DNA from: UBA8199 sp964507045
Lineage (GTDB): Bacteria > Verrucomicrobiota > Verrucomicrobiia > Limisphaerales > UBA8199
DNA length: 10,813 nt
Direction: 5' to 3'
Assembly: GCA_964507045.1 (NCBI GenBank)
Contig: CAZDOO010000125.1
Span: 1-10,813 of the forward strand
Shown here: positions 5,916-10,813 of the stretch, in pieces
How the letters are laid out: each line of letters opens with the position of its first letter
Numbering within the stretch: position 1 is the stretch's first letter
Made by a program: the position numbers and the translations under genes
The notes under the pieces: model-generated
Told to the model about the DNA's origin: nothing
What the model saw: the letters and a program-made list of their open reading frames with translations, nothing else
Database searches by the model: none

Positions 5916-6379
5916 ATCAGTTTCCGCAACCGCGCCATGGTTTGCGAGCGGTCGAGCCGGCCGGCCGCCACGTCCAGCGTCAACCGCTCCCACCCATCCG
6001 CATCCAACTCCTCGTCCGGCAGCAGGCCGTTCTCGCGTGAGAACACCAGGCGGGTCGCCAGCGCGGCACGCTTGTTCCCGTCCACGAACGGGTGGTTCCG
6101 GCAGAGATAGAACAGGTAAGCCGCCGTCAGCTCCAATGGGTCGGTGATTAACGGCTCGCCCGTCAAGGACCCCCGGGCGCTGAACTTGCCAACGGCGCGG
6201 TAGTGCCCGCTGACGCGCGCCGACCAGTTGGGTTTGCCAGTGGGCTTGAAGTGCAGCGAGGGATGGAAGGCATGGGCTGACCAGAAGCGATAACTCTTCC
6301 ACGCCAAAAACCTGGCATCCGCGGGCAAGGCGCGGTAGAGCCGCCAGAATTCAGGCGTGCCGCGGCTCGGGATCGTCAC
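5912..6379 (-). CDS. RelE-type / Doc (Fic) chimeric toxin
   Basis: This single frame of 155 residues joins parts of two toxin families. Residues 6-65 match RelE/HigB-like ribonuclease toxins: TPEFWRLYRALPADARFLAW, then FHPSLHFK and WSARVSGHYRAVGK. The usual C-terminal strand of that fold ('WFWIG-H--YD') is missing. Residues from about 67 match the second half of Doc/Fic toxins: GEPLITDPLELTAAYLFYL, then the Fic motif HPFVDGNKRAAL (96-107) and a closing helical pair. The first 50 or so residues of Doc are missing. P1 Doc uses this motif to phosphorylate EF-Tu. The simplest reading is a deletion that fused neighbouring relE and doc genes. The result may be inactive debris or a working hybrid. 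The GTG start overlaps the upstream small ORF by four bases (GTGA), typical of antitoxin-toxin pairs. Confidence 0.7.
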   Translation of the reverse strand: MTIPSRGTPEFWRLYRALPADARFLAWKSYRFWSAHAFHPSLHFKPTGKPNWSARVSGHYRAVGKFSARGSLTGEPLITDPLELTAAYLFYLCRNHPFVDGNKRAALATRLVFSRENGLLPDEELDADGWERLTLDVAAGRLDRSQTMARLRKLI

Positions 6380-6486
6380 GGCTCGCGGAGGATGTCGTCA
6401 AGCGGGCGCGTTTGCCCGACCGCCTGAGCGGCGTCGGCTTCCCGGTTGCGGGCGGCAACTGTGGCCGCCACCGCATCCTCCCTCAT
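6376..6486 (-). CDS. Small ORF, possible antitoxin remnant
   Basis: A 36-codon frame starts at ATG 6486 (MREDAVAATVAARNREAD...) and ends LDDILREP, with its TGA overlapping the GTG of the chimeric toxin in the motif GTGA. The composition is acidic and alanine-rich and probably helical. Position, polarity and overlap suggest the C-terminal part of an antitoxin that once paired with the RelE-like half. I do not recognise the family. The reading frame stays open upstream of this ATG but then reads like noncoding sequence, so the 5' end may have been lost. Confidence 0.35.
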   Translation of the reverse strand: MREDAVAATVAARNREADAAQAVGQTRPLDDILREP

Positions 6487-6871
6487 CTGGAAGGGTCTGA
6501 CATAGGACCGGTTTCTTGCGCTCCCGGCAGGCCTGGGAGCGGCGAAAACCGGGTGCCGGGAGCACTGGCAAGGGTGGCCTGTAACAAACAGGCCATATCC
6601 GCTATTGGCGGTTGGCTACCGACTGTCCTGGACGCGGCTTGCCCGGCTCGGCCATTGGTCTCTGACCTTCCCCGCCTATTGTCAGGGGAATTGGTGTCAG
6701 GGGAATGCTGCCTTCAACTATTCGGCTCGGGTCTTCCGTGTGCCGGGGGCTGGTCTTTTATCCTGTGCCGTAACCATATACGCATGGCGGGCGTGATCCC
6801 CGCTTTTCGTTTGCGAGGCGGGTTGGCGCGAACGATACTGCGGCGTCGGGTTGTTGAATCTCTGACTTTGC
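6487..6871. other. Noncoding hairpin-rich region between divergent genes
   Basis: I see no convincing gene. Successive perfect stems are: CCGGTTT/AAACCGG (6508-6514 with 6546-6552) enclosing CGCTCCC/GGGAGCG (6519-6525 with 6535-6541); GTGC/GCAC (6553-6565); GGCCTGT/ACAGGCC (6576-6594); and CCGC/GCGG (6599-6611). A 12-base direct repeat, TGTCAGGGGAAT, follows at 6680 and 6695. The region may hold the promoter and leader of the beta-propeller gene, a small structured RNA, or decayed repeats. Confidence 0.4.
6680..6706. repeat. Direct repeat TGTCAGGGGAAT, two copies
   Basis: The twelve-base unit occurs at 6680-6691 and 6695-6706, a 15-base period with the spacer TGG. No terminal inverted repeats or recognisable insert accompany it. 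Confidence 0.55.
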
Positions 6872-8053
6872 ATGAGTGTGACGCGGCAAGTTGCTTTGTG
6901 GGCCTGGCTGCTGTGGGCGGGGGGCGTGGGCGCCGCGGTCGCCGGCGGCGATTGGGCGATGTTCCGCGGGGGGCCGGCGCTGACGGGGGTGGCGGCGGGC
7001 AGCCTGCCGGATCGTTTGGGCTTGTTGTGGACTTTCAAGGCGGCCGGGCCGGTCAAGTCTTCTCCCGCCATCGTGCAGGACCGCGTATTCGTAGGCTCGG
7101 ATGATGGGAACGTTTATGCGCTGGCGCTGGCGGATGGCCGGAAGGTATGGGCATTCAAGACGGGCGGAGAGGTCGAGTCCTCGCCGCTGGTGCTGGAGGG
7201 CAGGGTGTATGTGGGTTCGGGTGACGCGTTTCTTTATGCGCTCGAAGCCGCGACTGGGAAGCTGGTGTGGAAATACGGGACGGGCGAGAAGATCCTCGGT
7301 GCGCCGAACTGGGTGCGGGCCAGCAACGGGACGCGCGTGCTGGCGGGCAGCTACGATTACAAACTGCATTGCGTGGATGCCGAGACTGGCCGCAGCAATT
7401 GGGTGTATGAGACCAGCAATTACATTAACGGGTCGCCGGCGGTGGCCGATGGCCAAACGGTGTTCGGCGGGTGCGACGGGCTGCTGCACGTGATTTCGCT
7501 GGCGGACGGCAAGCAGGTGAAGGAGGTGGAGGCGGGGGCTTACATCGCCGCCTCGGTGGCGCTGGCGGACGGGCGGGCCTATTTTGGCCAGTATGAAAAT
7601 GAGTTTCTGTGCGTGGACCTGAAGGAGGGCAAGAAGGTGTGGAACTTCCACGACCGGGATTTCCCGTATTTCTCCTCGCCCGCGGTGACGCCGGAGCTGG
7701 TTGTTTTCGGCGGCCGGGACAAGCGGTTGCACTGCGTAAAGCGGGCGGATGGGCAGGCGGTGTGGAGCTTTGCCACGCGCGGCAAGGTGGACAGCTCGCC
7801 GGTGGTGTGCGGGGACAAGGTGGTGGTGGGCTCGGACGACGGGCGGCTCTACCTGGTGTCGCTGGCTGGGGGCAAGGAGTTGTGGTCGTTTGAGGTGGGG
7901 CAGCCGATCGAGAGTTCGCCGGCGGTGGCGGGCGGACGGGTGGTGGTCGGGTGCAATGATGGCGGGGTGTATTGTTTTGGAGAAGAGGGGCGGGGGGAAG
8001 GCAAGGGAGTTAAAGGGGTTAAAGAAGTTAAATTAGTAAAACGAGTTAAATGA
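6872..8053 (+). CDS. Exported PQQ-type beta-propeller repeat protein
   Basis: This protein of 393 residues has a signal peptide (1-24, ending AAVAG) and then the GDWAMFRGGP entry seen in secreted propellers of this kind. Eight repeats of about 40 residues follow, each with an SSP(A/V/L) strand, a (V/F)VGSDDG turn and an (A/G)G-K-VW-F strand. They begin near 64, 104, 143, 187, 227, 268, 308 and 348, so an eight-bladed propeller related to BamB and PQQ dehydrogenase folds is expected. It has no enzyme residues that I can point to and is more likely a scaffold or binding protein in the envelope. The natural end should be near VYCFG (366-370). The last 20 or so residues (EGKGVKGVKEVKLVKRVK) are encoded by the 9-base repeat array at 8009-8050 and look like an addition by insertion. 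No clear ribosome-binding site precedes the ATG. Confidence 0.88.
   Translation: MSVTRQVALWAWLLWAGGVGAAVAGGDWAMFRGGPALTGVAAGSLPDRLGLLWTFKAAGPVKSSPAIVQDRVFVGSDDGNVYALALADGRKVWAFKTGGEVESSPLVLEGRVYVGSGDAFLYALEAATGKLVWKYGTGEKILGAPNWVRASNGTRVLAGSYDYKLHCVDAETGRSNWVYETSNYINGSPAVADGQTVFGGCDGLLHVISLADGKQVKEVEAGAYIAASVALADGRAYFGQYENEFLCVDLKEGKKVWNFHDRDFPYFSSPAVTPELVVFGGRDKRLHCVKRADGQAVWSFATRGKVDSSPVVCGDKVVVGSDDGRLYLVSLAGGKELWSFEVGQPIESSPAVAGGRVVVGCNDGGVYCFGEEGRGEGKGVKGVKEVKLVKRVK
8009..8050 (+). repeat. Left 9-base-phased array (five GTTAAA units)
   Basis: GTTAAA or a one-base variant begins at 8009, 8018, 8027, 8036 (GTAAAA) and 8045, an exact 9-base period. The three spacer bases differ from unit to unit. 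The array encodes the Val-Lys-rich tail of the beta-propeller protein. It is mirrored in inverted orientation by the array at 8528-8569. The two outermost units match those of the other array at all but one of about 23 positions. Confidence 0.85.
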
Positions 8054-8061
8054 GGAGCACG

Positions 8062-8541
8062 ATGGAAGCGAACACTGAATCATTCCGAACGTTCGAGGAT
8101 TTGGAGGCTTATAAGGCTGCCAGGGCTTTTCGCGTAAACATGTACGCCGTGAGCCGGCGACTGCTGGATTTTGAAAAGTTCGAGCTGGCGAGCCAGGTTC
8201 GCCGGGCTGCGGTTTCACTGACGAACAACCTTGCCGAGGGGCATGGGCGCTGGCACTTCCTTGACCATATCAAGTTCGTCCTGCAAGCGCGCGGCTCACT
8301 GGAAGAGCTCCTGGACGATGTGAACGTCTGCGAAGATGAGAAGTATCTTCCCCCTTCAGAGATAGCGGGATTGAAGCAGTGCGGTTGGCACGTGCGAAAG
8401 CTTATCAATGGCTATCTCTGCTACCTGCGCGACCGGAAACTGGGCAATTCCATTGCTCTTCACGAGGATCCTGTCCTATACGGCGACACCGACAACGAGT
8501 TGGAAAACTGGCTGGCGCACCTGCCCATTCAACCTTCTTAA
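8062..8541 (+). CDS. Four-helix-bundle protein, S23/IVP family
   Basis: This helical protein has 159 residues. It carries the family pattern FRTFEDLEAYKAARAF near the N-terminus, FELASQVRRAAVSLTNNLAEGHGR in the middle (the usual 'S-Q-RRA--S---N-AEG-GR' core), then HFLDHIKFVLQARGSLEEL. The family was first found inside intervening sequences of bacterial 23S rRNA genes and is related in fold to the Avd protein of diversity-generating retroelements. Its function is unsettled. The start at 8062 has GAGGAG four bases upstream; an ATG at 8050 overlapping the beta-propeller stop (ATGA) is the alternative. The final TAA at 8539-8541 lies inside the right-hand 9-base array. The gene sits exactly between two inverted arrays of equal length, so it is probably the cargo of a small insertion. 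The tail after about residue 120 (DRKLGNSIALHEDPVLYG) is less typical. Confidence 0.88.
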   Translation: MEANTESFRTFEDLEAYKAARAFRVNMYAVSRRLLDFEKFELASQVRRAAVSLTNNLAEGHGRWHFLDHIKFVLQARGSLEELLDDVNVCEDEKYLPPSEIAGLKQCGWHVRKLINGYLCYLRDRKLGNSIALHEDPVLYGDTDNELENWLAHLPIQPS

Positions 8542-8569
8542 CCTCCTTAACTTCTTTAACCCATTTAAC
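8528..8569 (-). repeat. Right 9-base-phased array (inverted, five units)
   Basis: TTCAAC, CTTAAC, CTTAAC, TTTAAC and TTTAAC begin at 8528, 8537, 8546, 8555 and 8564, again exactly nine bases apart. This is the reverse complement of the left array, and the length is the same, 42 bases. The first units overlap the end of the S23 gene. The last unit abuts the TTG start of the glycosyltransferase. Confidence 0.85.
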
Positions 8570-9871
8570 TTGCACCTCGTGCATTTAACACCCGGCGCCG
8601 GGGCCATGTATTGCGGGGGCTGCCTCCGCGACAATGCGCTGGTGGCAGCGCTGCGCAAGTTGGGCCACCAGGTCACAATGGTGCCGCTCTACCTGCCGCT
8701 GACGCTGGATGAGGCGGACCAGACCTCCGGCACACCGGTCTTCTTCAGCGGCCTCAATGTCTATCTGGAGCAGAAGTCGGCGCTCTTTCGCGCCGCGCCG
8801 GGATGGCTGCACAACCTGCTCGCCTCGCCCCGGCTCCTGAAATGGGCGGCGGGCCGGGCGGCCAAGACCCGCGCCGCGGATGTGGGCGAGCTGACGTGTT
8901 CCATGTTGCGCGGCGAAATGGGGAATCAAGCGCGCGAATTGGAGACGCTTATTGCCTGGCTTAAGACCCAGCCGCCGCCGGACGTGCTCTGCTTGTCCAA
9001 CGCGCTGCTTATCGGCATGGTCCGCCGGCTGAAGGCGGAATTGCGAGTGCCGGTCGCCTGCGCGCTGCAAGGGGAAGACTCGTTCCTGGACGCCCTGCCG
9101 GAACCCCATCGTGCGGCATGCTGGCAAACGCTGGCGGAACGCGCGGCGGAGGTAGAGTTGTTCATTGCGCCCAGCCGGTATTTTGGGGACCTGATGCGCA
9201 AACGGCTCGGGCTGGCCGTCGAGCGAGTGCAAGTGGTTCATAATGGCATCAACCTGGAGGGATACGAGACGAGGCGGGCGGACGGGGGCGGGGATGCGCC
9301 CGCCTTGGGCTTTTTCGCGCGGATGTGCCCGGAGAAGGGCCTGGACACGCTGGTCGAAGCCTACATCCGGCTGCGACGGCGCGGCCGGGCGGGGGCCTTG
9401 AAGCTGCGCGTGGGCGGCAGTTGCGGGCCGGCGGACCGGCCGTTTGTGGAGTCGCTGCGCGAGCGCTTGCGGGCGAGCGGGCTGCTTGGAGACGCGGAGT
9501 TTCATCCCAATCCTGACCGCGCAGCCAAGCTGGACTTTTTGCGCTCGCTTTCCGTCTTTTCGGTTCCGGCGGGCTATGGCGAGGCATTTGGCTTGTATGT
9601 CATTGAGGCGCTGGCGGCGGGCGTGCCGGTCGTGCAACCGCGAGTTGCGGCTTTCCCGGAGCTTCTGGAGGCCACGGGCGGCGGGCTGCTCTGCGCACCG
9701 GACGATCCGCAGGCGCTGGCGGAGGCCATTGAAGAACTGCTGCTGGATCCGGCGCGGGCGCGCGCGTTGGGCGAGAGCGGCCGGCGCGCGGTGTTTGAGC
9801 GATTCAGCGCGGGAGTGATGGCGCAAGCCGTGGCGCGAGTCTGTGCCGGAATGGCCAGCCGGAGGGCTTGA
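8570..9871 (+). CDS. GT4-family glycosyltransferase
   Basis: A retaining glycosyltransferase of the GT-B fold, family 4, it moves a sugar from a nucleotide donor to a glycan or lipid acceptor in the cytoplasm. From TTG 8570 it has 433 residues. The N-terminal acceptor domain begins LHLVHLTPGAGAMYCGG, an opening expected right after an initiator Met. The donor domain shows VVHNGI, GFFARMCPEKGLDTLVEAY and SVPAGYGEAFGLYVIEALAAG, whose two Glu are the EX7E motif, followed by VPVVQP. The frame is open upstream to 8408, but that part overlaps the S23 gene and reads as repeat (LLNLLNFFNPFN), so it is unlikely to be used. GTG at 8579 is another possible start. No Shine-Dalgarno is seen. The insertion at 8009-8569 probably replaced the original start region. 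The acceptor is unknown. Confidence 0.88.
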   Translation: MHLVHLTPGAGAMYCGGCLRDNALVAALRKLGHQVTMVPLYLPLTLDEADQTSGTPVFFSGLNVYLEQKSALFRAAPGWLHNLLASPRLLKWAAGRAAKTRAADVGELTCSMLRGEMGNQARELETLIAWLKTQPPPDVLCLSNALLIGMVRRLKAELRVPVACALQGEDSFLDALPEPHRAACWQTLAERAAEVELFIAPSRYFGDLMRKRLGLAVERVQVVHNGINLEGYETRRADGGGDAPALGFFARMCPEKGLDTLVEAYIRLRRRGRAGALKLRVGGSCGPADRPFVESLRERLRASGLLGDAEFHPNPDRAAKLDFLRSLSVFSVPAGYGEAFGLYVIEALAAGVPVVQPRVAAFPELLEATGGGLLCAPDDPQALAEAIEELLLDPARARALGESGRRAVFERFSAGVMAQAVARVCAGMASRRA

Positions 9872-9943
9872 GGCCTGGTCCGAGCCGAACACACGGACAC
9901 GGCGCTGCCGGGCCAGGTCTCGCGGGACGAGTCCGCAAGGGGG

Positions 9944-10663
9944 TTATTCGCCGAGGTTGCGACGGAGCAGTTCGCGCAGTCTGACCGGGGAGAGGACGGT
10001 GAGGGTCTTGCCTTTGACGGAGATGAGCTTCTGCTGGCGGAACTTGGCAAGGGTGCGGGAAAAGGTTTCGCTGACCGTGCCCAACTCCGCCGCAAGCACG
10101 CGCTTGGTGGTCTTGAGTTCGATCGTGACGGGCCGGGCCGACGCCGGTTCGGGGCAGCGTTTAATCAGCCAGTTCGCCAGGCGCGTTTCGACGTCTTTCA
10201 GTGTCATATCTTCGAGCTGCGCAATGAGCGTGCGCAGGTGCACGCTCATCGAGCCGAGCATCCGCAGGGCCAGTTCGGGCTGGCGCTTGAGCAAGGCAAG
10301 AAACCCCGACTTCTCCACCAGCAATACCTGCGAGGACTCCAGGGCGCGCGCGTCTGCCGGATAGCCGGACGAGGTCGCCAGGGCGGCCTCGGCAAAGGAC
10401 TCGCCGGCGCGAAAGACGTGGATAACCTGTTCCTTGCCGGCGGCGTTGACGCGGTGGACGTTGACGGACCCCCGCTGCACTATGTAAAAGCCCTGAGCCG
10501 TAGCGCCTTCGCGAAAGAGGTAGTCCCCCTTGTCGAGCGACTTGATGAGAGTGATCTCCGCGATGGCGTTCAAGTCCCCGGCCCCGAGGCCCGCAAAGAG
10601 CTGGCAGCTGCGGAGGGTGTTGACAATCGCGGCCCGCTTGAATTCTGAAATTGAGTTAGCCAT
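9944..10663 (-). CDS. Crp/Fnr-family transcriptional regulator
   Basis: From ATG 10663 (MANSISEFKRAAIV) the protein has 239 residues. A cyclic-nucleotide-binding-type beta barrel spans about 20-130, with KGDYLFREG (45-53), GFYIVQRGSVNVHR (58-71) and GESFAEAAL (87-95). A long dimer helix (about 133-155) and a Crp-type winged helix follow, with the recognition segment LGTVSETFSRTLAKFRQ (194-210). The phosphate loop lacks the Arg-Ser pair that holds cAMP in E. coli Crp (here PADARALES). The cysteine cluster of Fnr is absent. It is closer to the Dnr/NnrR type that senses NO or redox state, or binds another ligand. A GTG at 10765 would add 34 atypical residues. No strong ribosome-binding site supports either start. 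A Crp-like dyad and a hairpin in the leader suggest autoregulation. It is convergent with the glycosyltransferase. Confidence 0.88.
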   Translation of the reverse strand: MANSISEFKRAAIVNTLRSCQLFAGLGAGDLNAIAEITLIKSLDKGDYLFREGATAQGFYIVQRGSVNVHRVNAAGKEQVIHVFRAGESFAEAALATSSGYPADARALESSQVLLVEKSGFLALLKRQPELALRMLGSMSVHLRTLIAQLEDMTLKDVETRLANWLIKRCPEPASARPVTIELKTTKRVLAAELGTVSETFSRTLAKFRQQKLISVKGKTLTVLSPVRLRELLRRNLGE

Positions 10664-10733
10664 GTCGATCTGGAGGCATTTGAACCGCCCCCGGCCCAAA
10701 AGTAAACTCCCCAATCGCTTCCGTTCCTTAACA

Positions 10734-10760
10734 CTCAACCACTCATCCTTGGTGATTGAG
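10734..10760 (-). repeat. Leader hairpin of the Crp-family gene
   Basis: On the minus strand CTCAATCAC (10760-10752) pairs with GTGGTTGAG (10742-10734), all nine positions including one G-T wobble, over a nine-base loop. It would lie in the leader if translation starts at 10663. Confidence 0.4.
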
Positions 10761-10766
10761 GGCACA
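10751..10766. promoter_or_regulatory. Crp-like dyad upstream of the Crp-family gene
   Basis: GGTGA-N6-GCACA (10751-10766) matches the Crp consensus TGTGA-N6-TCACA at 8 of 10 positions. It lies just downstream of a possible minus-strand -10 box, TATTAT (10788-10783), where a bound regulator would block its own transcription. The -35 region is poor. Confidence 0.33.
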
Positions 10767-10793
10767 TCTTGACACTAGCACCATAATAGGGGC

Positions 10794-10813
10794 GTGAACT
10801 GGTTCCTCATCCG
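10794..10813 (+). CDS. Possible start of a divergent gene, cut by the window
   Basis: GTG AAC TGG TTC CTC ATC would read MNWFLI and runs off the window end. AGGGG precedes it but only one base away, which is too close for a good ribosome-binding site. The frame is too short to judge. Confidence 0.15.

Larger units (their letters stand above)
8009..8569 (+). mobile_element. Putative S23-carrying insertion bounded by inverted arrays
   Basis: The 561-base unit holds one gene, the four-helix-bundle protein, between terminal inverted arrays of five 9-base units each. Both neighbouring genes show edits at its borders: an added repeat-encoded tail on the beta-propeller, and a TTG start with no ribosome-binding site on the glycosyltransferase. 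There is no transposase, so mobilisation would need help in trans or act through RNA. This is inference from structure. Confidence 0.5.

Noticed and set aside
6412..7104. Plus-strand frame of 230 codons overlapping the start of the beta-propeller gene
   Set aside because: It overlaps a well-supported gene, is extremely Gly/Arg-rich in the shared part and contains no recognisable domain; it is a frame shadow of GC-rich DNA.
8408..8569. Upstream extension of the glycosyltransferase to the ATG at 8408
   Set aside because: It would overlap the S23 gene by over 130 bases and translate the repeat array; family similarity begins only at 8570.
8009..8569. CRISPR array
   Set aside because: The units are six conserved bases with three-base gaps, far too short for CRISPR repeats and spacers, and they are inverted around a gene.
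8585..9892. Long minus-strand frame of 435 codons opposite the glycosyltransferase
   Set aside because: The plus strand has all the GT4 motifs. The antisense frame is Arg/His/Gln-rich without domains, as expected from GC-rich codon bias.
10664..10765. 34-residue N-terminal extension of the Crp-family regulator
   Set aside because: It needs a GTG start, reads unlike Crp/Fnr N-termini and covers a dyad and a hairpin that look regulatory. It is kept only as an alternative.

Overview
The window looks like chromosomal DNA of a GC-rich bacterium of the Verrucomicrobiota type, or a related PVC-group lineage. The reasons are an exosortase-type PEP-CTERM protein, a secreted PQQ-type beta-propeller of the 'GDWAMFRG' kind, a free-standing S23-type four-helix-bundle gene, toxin-antitoxin debris and mostly poor Shine-Dalgarno sites. 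This taxonomic call is inference; no rRNA is present.

Layout. Bases 1-1850 are visibly less GC-rich than the rest. They hold a small XRE-type regulator (minus) with two matching dyads at its start and promoter, diverging from a tight three-gene plus-strand operon: a PEP-CTERM surface protein and two small two-helix membrane proteins. Next come an unrecognised cytosolic protein (minus), a repeat-bearing intergenic stretch and tRNA-Thr(CGT) (minus, 2749-2824). From 6486 down to 2957 the minus strand carries a small ORF that may be an antitoxin remnant, a toxin that reads as an in-frame RelE/Doc chimera, a 39-base copy of the start of rtcB, a Phd/YefM antitoxin, rtcB (RNA ligase) and an exported metallo-beta-lactamase-fold protein. 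A hairpin-rich noncoding stretch (6487-6871) separates this set from the plus-strand genes.

On the plus strand follow an eight-repeat PQQ-type beta-propeller, an S23/four-helix-bundle gene and a GT4 glycosyltransferase. The window closes with a Crp/Fnr-family regulator (minus) that has a Crp-like dyad in its own leader.

The most unusual structure is at 8009-8569. The four-helix-bundle gene is framed by two inverted arrays, each of five GTTAAA-type units at an exact 9-base period and each 42 bases long. The left array supplies a repetitive basic tail to the beta-propeller. The right array runs into the TTG that now starts the glycosyltransferase. This has the look of a compact insertion element carrying an S23-type gene. 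The second notable region is the rearranged toxin-antitoxin module in front of rtcB, where a toxin fusion and a partial rtcB duplication record past insertion and deletion.
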